Of a stretch of 64,000 nucleotides of DNA, positions 51,304 to 60,919 are shown in pieces. Each line of letters opens with the position of its first letter. Position 1 is the first letter of the stretch. Origin of the DNA: JAQVEM01 sp964610315 (GTDB lineage Bacteria > Actinomycetota > Humimicrobiia > Humimicrobiales > Humimicrobiaceae); NCBI GenBank assembly GCA_964610315.1, contig CAZSVM010000010.1:23981-87980 (forward strand), in the 5' to 3' direction. The notes below the pieces were generated by a model, which was given only the letters and a program-made list of their open reading frames with translations, was not told where the DNA came from and searched no databases. The position numbers and the translations under genes are program-made.

Positions 51304-52845
51304 ATGGATTTATTAATAAGAATAGCGGCGCTGGGAATTGCATTCATAGTGGGCGGCTTGATGGGTTTTTTCTTTAGAAAATATATCATAGATTCAAAGT
51401 TAAGTTCAGCAGAACAGAAAGCAAATTCATTACTCAGCAATGCTAAAAAGGAAGCAGCTACATTAAAAAAAGAAATTATGCTGGAAGGTAAAGAAGAAAT
51501 TCAAAATTTGAAAACCCATGCCGAAGAAGAAATAAAGAAACAAAAATTCGAGCTTAAAAAAAGAGAGGATAGATTGTTATCCAGGGAGGATTCCATAGAG
51601 AAAAAGACTCATTATGTAGAAAAGAAAGAGCAGGAAGTAAACCAGAGAAAAGAGGAACTTGAAGGTAAAAATAAAAAATTGGACGAGGTATTAGATAAGG
51701 AAATACTGAGGCTGGAAGCTATTGCCGAACTGACCAAGGAAGAAGCAAAAGCAATTCTGATTAAGAAAATAGAAGATGAAGCAAAATATGAATCCGTAAA
51801 AGAATTAAAAAATATCGAAGCAAAGTTAAAAGAGGAAGCGGATACCATGGCAAAAAAAGTAATATCTCAAGCCATACAGAGATGCGCACTTGATCATGTA
51901 AGTGAATCTACAGTATCGGTAGTAAATTTACCCAATGATGAGATGAAGGGAAGAATAATAGGAAGAGAGGGAAGGAATATTAGAGTTTTTGAGAATCTTA
52001 CCGGTATAAATATAATCGTTGATGACACTCCTGAAGCAGTGATTCTGTCATCTTTTGATCCGGTGAGAAGGGAAATTGCCAGAGTAACTCTGGAAAATCT
52101 GATAATGGATGGAAGAATTCATCCGGCTAAAATCGAAGAAATGTATGAAAAAGCCAGCAAAATTATCAATAACGAGATAAAAGTAGAAGGCGAGCAGGCT
52201 GTTTTTGATGCAGGGATATCGGAATTGAATCCGGGAATAGTAAAAGTACTGGGAAGGCTAAAATACAGAACCAGTTATGGACAGAATGTTCTCCTTCATT
52301 CCAAGGAAGTTGCTTATATTGCCGGGATAATTGCATCCGAACTGGGTATGAATGTTAAAAAGGCCAAAAGGGCCGGCCTGCTTCATGATATAGGAAAGGC
52401 TCTAACTCATGATATAGAAGGGTCACATGCAATAATCGGAGCGGAACTGGCTAAAAGATTGAATGAAGAAGAAGAAGTATGCCATGCCATTAAAGCACAT
52501 CACAACGAAATAGAAGCAAGCACGGTACTGGATGTAATTATACAGGCGGCAGATCAGATATCAGGCGGAAGGCCCGGCGCACGAAGAGAAACCCTGGAAA
52601 GCTATGTAAAAAGGCTGGAAAGTCTGGAGAAAATTGCCACAGAATTTAAGGGTATAGAGAAGGCATACGCTATACAGGCCGGAAGAGAAATAAGGGTAAT
52701 GGTTAAACCAGAAGAGGTTAACGAGGATATGTCCATTGTTCTGGCCAGGGAGATAGCAAGAGAAATAGAGAAAGAAATGGAGTATCCGGGACAGATTAAA
52801 GTAACGGTCATAAGAGAAAGCAGAGCAGTCGAGTATGCAAAATAG
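51304..52845 (+). CDS. rny: Ribonuclease Y
   Basis: 513 aa. N-terminal membrane helix (about 6-26), long coiled coil (about 30-190), KH RNA-binding domain (MKGRIIGREGRNIRVFENLT) and HD domain with AGLLHDIGKA and the HAIKAHHNE region. RNase Y is a membrane-bound endoribonuclease central to mRNA turnover in Gram-positive-like bacteria. The start at 51304 is preferred over the GTG at 51262, which lies inside the terminator hairpin; GGAAGGAAGG lies upstream. Its end overlaps the next gene by 11 bases. Confidence 0.96.
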   Translation: MDLLIRIAALGIAFIVGGLMGFFFRKYIIDSKLSSAEQKANSLLSNAKKEAATLKKEIMLEGKEEIQNLKTHAEEEIKKQKFELKKREDRLLSREDSIEKKTHYVEKKEQEVNQRKEELEGKNKKLDEVLDKEILRLEAIAELTKEEAKAILIKKIEDEAKYESVKELKNIEAKLKEEADTMAKKVISQAIQRCALDHVSESTVSVVNLPNDEMKGRIIGREGRNIRVFENLTGINIIVDDTPEAVILSSFDPVRREIARVTLENLIMDGRIHPAKIEEMYEKASKIINNEIKVEGEQAVFDAGISELNPGIVKVLGRLKYRTSYGQNVLLHSKEVAYIAGIIASELGMNVKKAKRAGLLHDIGKALTHDIEGSHAIIGAELAKRLNEEEEVCHAIKAHHNEIEASTVLDVIIQAADQISGGRPGARRETLESYVKRLESLEKIATEFKGIEKAYAIQAGREIRVMVKPEEVNEDMSIVLAREIAREIEKEMEYPGQIKVTVIRESRAVEYAK

Positions 52846-53980
52846 TTCTGATTTAAAAAAATTTCTGTCTGAGCTTAATATAAAAGATTCGCTGAATATC
52901 GAAGAAGATCTGGGAGATGGGTACGTCAGGCTGAAAATTTCCGAAGCCGAAAGGAGACAGGCTCTTCAGGATATAAACTGTGTCGAAGATATAATAGTGG
53001 AGTTGTTAAGAAACAGCAGGGATGCAGGCAGCAAGAATATTTTTATCGGAACTAAAAAAATTGAAGATAAAAGAAGAAAAATATATTTTGTGGATGATGG
53101 CTGCGGAATTCCTCCCAATCTTCAAAATCTTATTTTTCAGTCAAGGGTAACCTCCAAGCTGGACAATGGAATAAGGGATTCTTACGGATTTCATGGTCGG
53201 GGAATGGCTCTGTTTTCAATCAAGTTAAATGTAGATGAGATAAAGATAGTTTTTTCCGACCGGTTAAAAGGAGCCTCATTTTATGTAGATATAGATCTCC
53301 TGGAAATCACCGAAAAAAAGGATCAATCGGCAATACCGCAGATAATTAAAATGGATGGTGATTTGAGTATAATTGGCGGTGTAAACAATATAATAAAAAC
53401 TATAATAGAGTTCCAGCTTCAGAACAGCGATATTAACTTCTTTTACGGGAGCCCAACCCAGATACTGGCTACTATGAGGGAGATTGTGAAAAAGAATGAG
53501 AATTACAATAATTATCCAAAATTTGACCAATGGGATAAGTTAATTGATTTTGTGCAAAAGAATAATATAAAAGTAACCAAAATTCCGGTTCTTACCGATA
53601 ACTATAATCTGATGGAAGTTGTTTCCAGAAATATATTTAATATGGATATATCTCAGAGAGGCATTCAAAGGATTATATATAATGAGATCAAGGAACTGGA
53701 GCCATTAAAACTTACTGCAGACGGTAACCTGGAAGAACAAATAGAAAGCCGGCATGAAAATAAACCGGATAAAAAAAGGGAGAGTAAATTGACTCTTTAT
53801 GATGAATCAAAACTGGCCGGCAGGTTTAAAGATGAAGAGATAAGATGTATAATTGATACCGTAGAAAACAAGATTAAAGAACTGGGAAACAAATATTTCA
53901 TTACTACTGGTAAAAATATAGAATGTAAGAAGGCAAATAATATTATAAAATTATCAATTGAATTGAAGCAAAAAGAATAA
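52835..53980 (+). CDS. GHKL ATPase-domain protein in the rny-spoVS locus
   Basis: 381-aa soluble protein with a GHKL (HSP90/MutL/histidine kinase) ATPase fold in the first 130 residues: N box IVELLRNSRDAG (catalytic Glu56, Asn60), G1 VDDGCGIP (Asp87), and G2 YGFHGRGMALFSI (118-123). The ordering resembles MutL rather than kinases. The C-terminal 240 residues are charged with no recognised domain; there is no MutL endonuclease motif. It overlaps rny by 11 bases and precedes spoVS by 25. In Firmicutes the stretch rny-spoVS-miaB-miaA also contains mutS and mutL, so this could be a divergent relative; that is inference. Confidence 0.75.
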   Translation: MQNSSDLKKFLSELNIKDSLNIEEDLGDGYVRLKISEAERRQALQDINCVEDIIVELLRNSRDAGSKNIFIGTKKIEDKRRKIYFVDDGCGIPPNLQNLIFQSRVTSKLDNGIRDSYGFHGRGMALFSIKLNVDEIKIVFSDRLKGASFYVDIDLLEITEKKDQSAIPQIIKMDGDLSIIGGVNNIIKTIIEFQLQNSDINFFYGSPTQILATMREIVKKNENYNNYPKFDQWDKLIDFVQKNNIKVTKIPVLTDNYNLMEVVSRNIFNMDISQRGIQRIIYNEIKELEPLKLTADGNLEEQIESRHENKPDKKRESKLTLYDESKLAGRFKDEEIRCIIDTVENKIKELGNKYFITTGKNIECKKANNIIKLSIELKQKE

Positions 53981-54005
53981 AAACTTAAAATAGCAAAAAA
54001 ATAAC

Positions 54006-54278
54006 ATGAACGAAAATATCAAATTGCTCAAAGTATCTTCAAAATCAAAACCAAATTCAGTAGCAGGAGCTATAGCGGGAATGATAAGAAGTAATAACAG
54101 AGTTAAAATACAGACCATAGGTGCGGGGGCTCTCAATCAGGCTATAAAAGGAATTGCCATAGCCAGAGGATTTATAGCTCCCACCGGTCAGGAATTAATA
54201 TGCATACCCTATTTTAAAGATATAGAGGTTAATGGAGAAGTAAAAACTGCCATCGTGCTTACCATTGAATCCAAATAA
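54006..54278 (+). CDS. spoVS: Stage V sporulation protein S
   Basis: 90-aa Alba-like small protein. VSSKSKPNSVAGAIAGMIR, IQTIGAGALNQAIKGIAIARGFI and PTGQELICIPYF are almost invariant in SpoVS. The protein is nucleic-acid-binding by fold and occurs in many non-sporulating bacteria as well, so it does not prove sporulation. It follows the GHKL gene by 25 bases and precedes miaB by 83. Confidence 0.97.
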   Translation: MNENIKLLKVSSKSKPNSVAGAIAGMIRSNNRVKIQTIGAGALNQAIKGIAIARGFIAPTGQELICIPYFKDIEVNGEVKTAIVLTIESK

Positions 54279-54361
54279 ATATTCAATTATCATAATTATC
54301 ATCAGTAAAACAAACCTTTTAAATTTACTTATATCTTTTTTGGTTAAGAATATTTACTATT

Positions 54362-55669
54362 ATGAAAGCGTATATTGAAACATTCGGCTGTCAGATGAAT
54401 GAGAATGATTCGGAAAGAATCATATATCTTCTTGAGACTTCCGGTTATAAAAGAATTTATGATATGGAGGATTCCGACCTTATTGTGCTTAACACCTGTA
54501 CAGTGAGAGAAAAAGCTAAAAACAGACTATACGGACATATTGGAAATTTAAAAAAATTAAAAGAAAAAAATAAAAATATTTTAATCTGCATCGGTGGTTG
54601 TGCCGCACAGGATTTAAAGGAAAAGATAACAAACGATTTTCCTTTTGTGGATATTGTTTTTGGAACCCATAATATCCCGGAACTTCCGGATCTGATAGGC
54701 AGAAGAACTTTAACTGGCAGGAGTATATGTTCGATCAAAAATAATGGTTTTGATCCCGATATCTTTAAGGTCAAAAGAGAATATAACTTCAAAGCATTCG
54801 TTCCCATAACCATAGGCTGTGATAATTACTGCACGTACTGTATAGTCCCCATGGTAAGAGGAAATGAAAAATCTATAGAGCCGGAAATTATTGTAAAAAA
54901 TGTTAAGGAGCTGGCAGCACAGGGAGTATTGGAAATAACACTGCTGGGGCAGAATGTAAACTCTTATGGAAAAAATCTTGATCGATTCTGTAATTTTCCT
55001 CAGCTGCTGGGAAAAGTATCACTCATAGAAGGTTTGAAAAGAATAAGATTTATGACTTCTCATCCCAAGGATTTTTCCGAAAATCTTATCGATATTATTG
55101 AAAACAGAGAAAATATTGTAAAACATATCCACCTGCCCCTACAGGCCGGCTCTAATAAAGTTTTAAGGAGAATGAACCGGAACTACACCAGGGAGGATTA
55201 TCTGGATATTATAAAAAATATAAGAAAAAAAATTCCCCAATGTTCTATTACCACCGATATGATAGTAGGTTTTCCGGGAGAAGAAAGAAAGGATTTTTTG
55301 GAAACGCTGGATATGGTAAAAAGAGTCAGATTCAGCAGGGCTTTTACATTTATTTATTCACCTCGCAAGGGAACCGCTGCGGCAAAAATGAAAGATTATA
55401 TACCGCCGGGTGAAAAGAGGAAATGGTTCAGAGAACTGCTGGAGACTCAAAATGGAATTTCTTATGAGGAGAATAAAAAGTTTGTGGACAGGAAATTCGA
55501 AGTATTGGTTGAAGGAAAGAGTACCAAAGATAACAGTATGCTGGAAGGAAGAATGGAAAACAACATTATTGTAAATTTTAAGGGCAGCAGCAAACTTATC
55601 GGAAAAATAATACCGGTTAAAGTAACCGGGGCTCGAACATTCTATCTTATGGGAGAACCAGTAGATTAA
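54362..55669 (+). CDS. miaB: tRNA (N6-isopentenyl adenosine37-C2)-methylthiotransferase
   Basis: 435 aa. N-terminal UPF0004 domain with cluster cysteines in ETFGCQMNENDSER, VLNTCTVREKA and CIGGCAAQ, the radical SAM motif GCDNYCTYCIVP, and a C-terminal TRAM domain (about 370-435). It methylthiolates i6A37 in tRNAs reading UNN codons and needs the product of miaA, which begins three bases downstream. The pair is therefore a functional unit. Confidence 0.98.
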   Translation: MKAYIETFGCQMNENDSERIIYLLETSGYKRIYDMEDSDLIVLNTCTVREKAKNRLYGHIGNLKKLKEKNKNILICIGGCAAQDLKEKITNDFPFVDIVFGTHNIPELPDLIGRRTLTGRSICSIKNNGFDPDIFKVKREYNFKAFVPITIGCDNYCTYCIVPMVRGNEKSIEPEIIVKNVKELAAQGVLEITLLGQNVNSYGKNLDRFCNFPQLLGKVSLIEGLKRIRFMTSHPKDFSENLIDIIENRENIVKHIHLPLQAGSNKVLRRMNRNYTREDYLDIIKNIRKKIPQCSITTDMIVGFPGEERKDFLETLDMVKRVRFSRAFTFIYSPRKGTAAAKMKDYIPPGEKRKWFRELLETQNGISYEENKKFVDRKFEVLVEGKSTKDNSMLEGRMENNIIVNFKGSSKLIGKIIPVKVTGARTFYLMGEPVD

Positions 55670-55672
55670 AAG

Positions 55673-56728
55673 ATGTCTGGAAGTATGAATAAAATGAGGA
55701 ATAAAGAACTATCGGGAATTAAAAACCTTAAAAAATCATTAAGGAACCAAAACGTAGATTTGGATAAACTGTCCCGGGATCTGATAAATTCTAGAAAAGT
55801 TATGGTTGTATGCGGACCTACCAGCAGCGGTAAGAGCAAAATAGGGGTAATTATAGCAAAATTACTGAACACTGATATTATATCCATGGATTCCATGCAA
55901 GTTTACAGGGGAATGAATATAGGAACCGATAAGTATGATACCGGGAGTTATGATATAAAACAATATATGATCGATATCTTTGATCCGGACCATAATTTGA
56001 GTGTGGTAGAGTTTAAGGATATATGTGATGGAATAATAAGAGAAAAATTTTTTTCTTTAAATAAAATTCCCTTACTGGTAGGTGGTTCCGGCCTTTATAT
56101 AAGAAGTGTAGTAAACGGCATCGATAATGTGCCCCAGGAGAGTAAGAAAATCAGGGAAGAATTAAAAGGGGGAATTGAAAGGGAAGGTATAAAAAAATAT
56201 TATTTAAAATTAAAAATGGTCGATAAGGAGTATGCACAAAAAATAAGTGAAAATGACCGGAGGAGAATAATAAGGGCACTGGAAGTATATCAATTAACCG
56301 GTCTGCCTTTTTCCACCTTCCAAAATACCTGGAAGGATAAAAAACAAGCCTATGACGCAATACTGGTGGGCATTAAAATGGAGAGGAACAAGCTTTACCA
56401 GTGTGTTGAAAAGAGGGTGGAGAAGATGTTCAAAAACGGGCTGGTTAATGAAGTAAAAACATTAACCAGCAAAGGATTTAAAAATTGCCATAGTATAACC
56501 CAGGCAGTAGGCTACAGAGAAGTATCGAAGTATCTGGATGGAGAGATAACTCTTGAAAAATGTATAGATGAAGTTAAAAAAAATACCAGAAGGCTGGCAA
56601 AAAAACAGATAACCTGGTTCAACTCCGAACCGAAAATTAATTGGATAAGAGCAGATAATTATGATAACATTTTTAATTTAACCGGTGATATTTTTAAAAA
56701 AATTGTTATGGACAGGGCAGATGAATAA
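55673..56728 (+). CDS. miaA: tRNA dimethylallyltransferase
   Basis: 351 aa. P-loop GPTSSGKS at 48-55, followed by SMDSMQVYRGMNIGTDK, the LLVGGSGLYI segment and the tRNA-contact region AVGYREVSKYL. It adds dimethylallyl to A37 before MiaB acts. Most MiaA proteins begin four to ten residues before the P-loop; this one carries about 40 extra N-terminal residues (SGSMNKMRNKELSGIKNLKK), so a start inside, near the codons before VMVVCGPT, cannot be excluded although no ATG is placed well. Overlaps dapF by eight bases. Confidence 0.95.
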   Translation: MSGSMNKMRNKELSGIKNLKKSLRNQNVDLDKLSRDLINSRKVMVVCGPTSSGKSKIGVIIAKLLNTDIISMDSMQVYRGMNIGTDKYDTGSYDIKQYMIDIFDPDHNLSVVEFKDICDGIIREKFFSLNKIPLLVGGSGLYIRSVVNGIDNVPQESKKIREELKGGIEREGIKKYYLKLKMVDKEYAQKISENDRRRIIRALEVYQLTGLPFSTFQNTWKDKKQAYDAILVGIKMERNKLYQCVEKRVEKMFKNGLVNEVKTLTSKGFKNCHSITQAVGYREVSKYLDGEITLEKCIDEVKKNTRRLAKKQITWFNSEPKINWIRADNYDNIFNLTGDIFKKIVMDRADE

Positions 56729-57578
56729 AATTGAATTTTCAAAATTAAATGGTCAGGGCAATGATTTTATATTAATAGATGCCACCGTAAAGAAAATAAA
56801 TCTGTCCAAAGACCAGATTGTGGAAATGTGCGACAGAAATTTCGGCATTGGAGCTGATGGACTCATATTGTTAAGAACATCTAGATTATCCGATTTAAAA
56901 ATGGAGTATTACAATAAGGATGGCTCGGTTGCAGAAATGTGTGGAAACGGCATAAGATGTGTGGCCAGGTTTGCCTATGAAAAAAAATTGGTGAAAAATG
57001 AAAATATAGACATCGAAACAATTGCCGGAATAAAAAATATTTTTCTGGAGATTGAAAATAAAAAGGTTGGAAATATAAAAGTCAATATGGGTAGTCCTGA
57101 ATTCAGGCCCGAAAATATTCCGGTTAAAATAAAAAATGAGGATGAAGTTTTTAACTATAAGATAAATATAGGTTCCAGAAATTTTTATATAAATTGTGTA
57201 TCCATAGGTAACCCTCACTGTGTTATTTTTCTGGAGGATGGTGAAAGCCTGGAAAATTTTCCGGTAAGTAAGTGGGGGCCGCTACTGGAAAATTGTCCTG
57301 TTTTTCCTAATAAAATAAACGTGGAATTTGTTAAGATTGAGAGCAGCCGGCAGTTGAATATGAGAGTATGGGAAAGGGGAGTAGGGGAGACGCTTGCCTG
57401 CGGTACTGGTGCCTGTGCAGCCGGAATCTGCACTCTCAAATTAAAAAAAATTAAGGGAAGTAAGGTAATAGTTAATCTGCCGGGAGGAAAATTAAATGTG
57501 CTGTGGAGTACTCCTGATTTAAATGTTTACCTGGAGGGTAAAGTGGATTATAAATTCGATGGGCTTTATTTTTTATAA
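56721..57578 (+). CDS. dapF: Diaminopimelate epimerase
   Basis: 285 aa, converts LL- to meso-diaminopimelate for peptidoglycan and lysine. The two catalytic cysteines lie in AEMCGNGIRC and LACGTGACAAG. The true start is ATG 56721 (MNKIEFSKLNGQGNDF); longer in-frame starts run back into miaA. It overlaps the miaA stop by eight bases. dapL follows after 17 bases, so LL-DAP made by DapL is passed to this enzyme. Confidence 0.97.
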   Translation: MNKIEFSKLNGQGNDFILIDATVKKINLSKDQIVEMCDRNFGIGADGLILLRTSRLSDLKMEYYNKDGSVAEMCGNGIRCVARFAYEKKLVKNENIDIETIAGIKNIFLEIENKKVGNIKVNMGSPEFRPENIPVKIKNEDEVFNYKINIGSRNFYINCVSIGNPHCVIFLEDGESLENFPVSKWGPLLENCPVFPNKINVEFVKIESSRQLNMRVWERGVGETLACGTGACAAGICTLKLKKIKGSKVIVNLPGGKLNVLWSTPDLNVYLEGKVDYKFDGLYFL

Positions 57579-57595
57579 AAAGAAAGAGGACCAAA

Positions 57596-58759
57596 ATGAA
57601 TTTTGAAGAATCTGATAGATTGAAATATCTACCTCCTTACCTGTTTGCTGAAATTACTAAAATTATAGATAGAAAAAAAGAAGAAGGGGTTGATGTAATA
57701 AGTCTGGGTACAGGAGATCCTGATATGCCCACGCCGGTAGAAGTAATAAATACCTTATGCACCGAGGCAAACAATCCTGAAAATCACAGATATCCTTCAA
57801 GTTATGGTTTAAAGATATTCAATGAAGCGGTAGCAAAATTTTATTATGAAAGATTCAATGTAACTCTTAATCCTGATAAAGAGGTTATACCGCTTATGGG
57901 TTCCAAAGAGGGTATACCGGGTATGGCCTATACTTTTATAAATCCCGGCGATTATGCAATCGTACCGGACCCTTCGTATCTGGTTTTTAAAATAAGTACA
58001 ATTTTTGCAGGAGGAATACCATATACTATACCCTTGAGAGAAGAAAAAAATTATTTATTCGATGTGAGCGAAATTAAACAGGATATAGCTGATAAGACAA
58101 AAATTTTATATTTTAATTATCCGAACAACCCCACCTCGGCAACCTGTGGAGTTGATTTTTTTGAAAAAGTAGCTTCTTTTGCCCATAAAAATAATATAAT
58201 CGTCTGTCATGATAATGCATATTCAGACACTTACTGGGGTGAAAACAAGCCTATGAGTTTTTTAAATGCTGCTATTTCCAGAAATGTGGGAATAGAAATA
58301 AATTCACTTTCGAAGACATTTAATATGACCGGGTGGAGGATCGGATATGCAGTGGGCAACCAGGAAGTAATAGAGAGTCTGGGCAAATATAAGACTAATG
58401 TTGATTCCGGTATTTTTAACGCGGTTCAGTACGCCGCGGTTAAAGCACTGGATAATTATAACAAGTACACGGAGCATATCAATGAAATTTATAATAATAG
58501 AAGAAATATGGTTAAAAAAATGCTGGATGGCCTGGGAATTGACTATTATGATTCCAATGCCACTATATATGTATGGGCAAAAGTTCCGGAAGGATTTACC
58601 TCCGGATCGTTTTCAAAAATGCTGCTGGAGAAAGCAAATGTAGTAGTAACTCCAGGCAGCGAATATGGAAAATTCGGGGAAGGTTTTTTTAGAATTTCGC
58701 TGACCATAAATGACAGCAGACTGGAAGAAGCTTTAAACAGAATAGGGAATACCTTATAA
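57596..58759 (+). CDS. dapL: LL-diaminopimelate aminotransferase
   Basis: 387-aa PLP aminotransferase of class I. Substrate-binding GTGDPDMPTP, HRYPSSYG, MGSKEGI and the PLP lysine in NSLSKTFNMTGWRIGYAVG. DapL makes LL-DAP in one step from tetrahydrodipicolinate, bypassing succinyl or acetyl intermediates. Directly after dapF, so lysine and cell-wall precursors use the DapL route here. AGAGGACC lies upstream of the ATG. Confidence 0.93.
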   Translation: MNFEESDRLKYLPPYLFAEITKIIDRKKEEGVDVISLGTGDPDMPTPVEVINTLCTEANNPENHRYPSSYGLKIFNEAVAKFYYERFNVTLNPDKEVIPLMGSKEGIPGMAYTFINPGDYAIVPDPSYLVFKISTIFAGGIPYTIPLREEKNYLFDVSEIKQDIADKTKILYFNYPNNPTSATCGVDFFEKVASFAHKNNIIVCHDNAYSDTYWGENKPMSFLNAAISRNVGIEINSLSKTFNMTGWRIGYAVGNQEVIESLGKYKTNVDSGIFNAVQYAAVKALDNYNKYTEHINEIYNNRRNMVKKMLDGLGIDYYDSNATIYVWAKVPEGFTSGSFSKMLLEKANVVVTPGSEYGKFGEGFFRISLTINDSRLEEALNRIGNTL

Positions 58760-58815
58760 AATGTTAAATACAGATTTTATAAATTAGTTTTTATTATTCA
58801 TCATTCTTATTATTT

Positions 58816-60120
58816 ATGATAAAGGAAAAAGTTCTCTTAATTTTTACCAGTTTTGATATACATAAGAAAAATTTAAAAGAAAGACCGGTAAACCACGGAA
58901 CCTTTAATGAAAATGTAGAAGAATTAAAGAACCTTACTATCAGTGCCGGTGCTCAGATCGAGGATATTTTATATTACAAGCAGGATAAACCCAATCCCAG
59001 ATATTTTATAGGGACCGGCAAACTGGAAGAAGCTAAAAATATTGTGAACGGTAAGGAAATAGAACTGGTTATTTTTGATGATGAAATAACTCCTACCCAG
59101 CAGAGAAACCTTCAGCTCAAACTTGATACCAAAGTACTGGATAGAACTGCTCTCATTCTGGATATTTTTGCCCAGAGAGCTCACAGCAGTGAGGGTATAT
59201 TACAGGTGGAACTGGCTCAGTTAAATTATCTTCTTCCCAGATTAACCGGAAAGGGAGTGGAACTTTCAAGACTGGGCGGCGGTATAGGAACCAGAGGCCC
59301 TGGTGAAACTAAACTGGAAGTGGACAGAAGAAAAATCAGAAAAAGAATAAGTCAGCTTGAAAAAAAGATAGATCAGATAGATGTTCAGAGAAATGTACAG
59401 AGAAAAAGAAGGGAAGAAAGAAATGTTTTTAAAATATCTCTGGTAGGGTATACCAATAGCGGCAAATCAACCCTTCTTAATTCAACTACTGATGCCCATG
59501 CTTATGTTGAGGACCGTCTTTTTTCCACTCTTGATTCCACTACCAGAAAGATAAAAATACATTCCAGATCCGAAGTTTTAATCTCGGATACGGTTGGTTT
59601 TATAGAGAAGCTGCCGCATCAGCTGGTGGCTTCATTTAAATCCACACTTGAAGAAGTTAAAAGATCGGATTTGTTGTTACTGATCGTGGATATAAGTAAA
59701 CCGGATTTCGAGAGCAACATTTTAAGTGTCAAAGAGGTTTTAAAGGAAATCGATGCTGAAGGGAAACCGGTGCTTATGGTTTTTAATAAAATAGATAAAG
59801 TAGACACCCAAAAAATTAATAGTTTAAAAGTTAAGTATAAGGATGCGGTTTTTATTTCTGCTATAAAAAGGGAAGGATTTTCCGAACTTTATTCCAGAAT
59901 AAAAGAAATAATCGAAAAAAATTATTTGGATATAACCGTAAAAATTCCCTACAATGACAGTAAAATAATGTCCTTTATTTATAATAATGGCCATGTATTG
60001 AAACGTAGAAATTTAGAGGACGGTGCCGTATTGAATCTGCATATCAATTCGGATTACTGTTCTTTGCTGTCTCCCTATATATACAGAGAGAAGGGAAGTA
60101 GAAAAGCCGGTATTGTTTAA
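58816..60120 (+). CDS. hflX: GTPase HflX
   Basis: 434 aa. HflX N-terminal domain (NPRYFIGTGKLEEAKNIV, QRNLQLKLDTKVLDRTALIL), glycine-rich RLGGGIGTRGPGETKLEVDRR, then the GTPase domain with G1 GYTNSGKST, DTVGFI (G3) and NKID (G4). The family binds 50S ribosomes and rescues or splits stalled ribosomes. The stop overlaps the convergent lexA stop by four bases. A short C-terminal domain follows. Confidence 0.96.
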   Translation: MIKEKVLLIFTSFDIHKKNLKERPVNHGTFNENVEELKNLTISAGAQIEDILYYKQDKPNPRYFIGTGKLEEAKNIVNGKEIELVIFDDEITPTQQRNLQLKLDTKVLDRTALILDIFAQRAHSSEGILQVELAQLNYLLPRLTGKGVELSRLGGGIGTRGPGETKLEVDRRKIRKRISQLEKKIDQIDVQRNVQRKRREERNVFKISLVGYTNSGKSTLLNSTTDAHAYVEDRLFSTLDSTTRKIKIHSRSEVLISDTVGFIEKLPHQLVASFKSTLEEVKRSDLLLLIVDISKPDFESNILSVKEVLKEIDAEGKPVLMVFNKIDKVDTQKINSLKVKYKDAVFISAIKREGFSELYSRIKEIIEKNYLDITVKIPYNDSKIMSFIYNNGHVLKRRNLEDGAVLNLHINSDYCSLLSPYIYREKGSRKAGIV

Positions 60121-60746
60121 AAATATTTCCTGATTACCCCTATTACTTTTCCGATTATTTTTACATCATCGACAACAATGGGCTCCATATAATCGTTTTC
60201 AGGCATCAATTTTATCACTTTATCAGTTTTGAAAAATCTTTTTACCGTTGCTTCATCGCCCAGGAGAGCTACTATGATTTCACCGTTTATGGCATTTTCC
60301 TGTTTTCTTACCACGATGTAATCCCTGTCCAGTATACCGGCATTAACCATACTGTCTCCTCTTACATGAAGAATAAAAACTTCCTTCTTGCTCTTTACAA
60401 AATCTGCGGTAAGAGGGAAATAATCCTCGATATTCTCATCTGCAAGAATTGGCCTTCCGGCCGCTATTTTACCCACTACCGGAACATATACCATATTATT
60501 GAAGCCCATACCGGCTGGTTCATTTTCCTGTCTGACCAGTAGAGAAATGGCACGGGGTTTTGAGTGATTTCTTTTAAGATATCCTTTTTCTTCAAGTTTT
60601 TTTAAGTGGGAGTGAACCGTAGCCGAGGAACTAAGGTTGACCGCTTTGGCTATCTCTCTTACCGAAGGGGGATAACCGGATTCCTTTATTTTCTTATCGA
60701 TGAACTTTAATATTTTTTCCTGTCTGGAGCTTATATTTTCATCCAT
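60117..60746 (-). CDS. lexA: SOS repressor LexA
   Basis: 209 aa. N-terminal winged helix with SVREIAKAVNLSSSATVHSHL, then the autoproteolytic domain: cleavage site Ala96-Gly97 (KIAAGRP), Ser132 (RGDSMVNAG) and Lys169 (EATVKRFFK), so the protein can self-cleave with RecA. A LexA-type box overlaps its own -35 hexamer, as expected for autoregulation. The same box type controls the yneA-like gene and the dnaE remnant-dinB unit in this window. Confidence 0.97.
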   Translation of the reverse strand: MDENISSRQEKILKFIDKKIKESGYPPSVREIAKAVNLSSSATVHSHLKKLEEKGYLKRNHSKPRAISLLVRQENEPAGMGFNNMVYVPVVGKIAAGRPILADENIEDYFPLTADFVKSKKEVFILHVRGDSMVNAGILDRDYIVVRKQENAINGEIIVALLGDEATVKRFFKTDKVIKLMPENDYMEPIVVDDVKIIGKVIGVIRKYF

Positions 60747-60800
60747 AATTTTTTAAAATAAAATATTCTAAAAATACTTCTTTTAATTATATTTCCGGTT

Positions 60801-60840
60801 ATTATAACAGAAAAATAAATATAAGGCAAACATAAGTTCG
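60801..60840 (-). promoter_or_regulatory. lexA promoter with LexA-type box
   Basis: On the minus strand -35 TTGCCT (60824-60829), 17-base spacer and perfect -10 TATAAT (60801-60806). The box CGAACTTATGTTTG (plus-strand coordinates 60827-60840) overlaps the -35. The 5' untranslated part is about 50 bases. No strong ribosome-binding site is seen before the ATG. Confidence 0.85.
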
Positions 60841-60919
60841 CTTTATATTGGTTTACAATTAATCGGTTATCCTCATATCAATTTAATTATTAGCTATTTA
60901 TTGATTATCTATTTACCGG

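Noticed and set aside
54006..54278. SpoVS and the 3D-domain protein as evidence for endospore formation
   Set aside because: Both families are widespread in non-sporulating bacteria and no spore-specific sigma factor or coat gene is present here.
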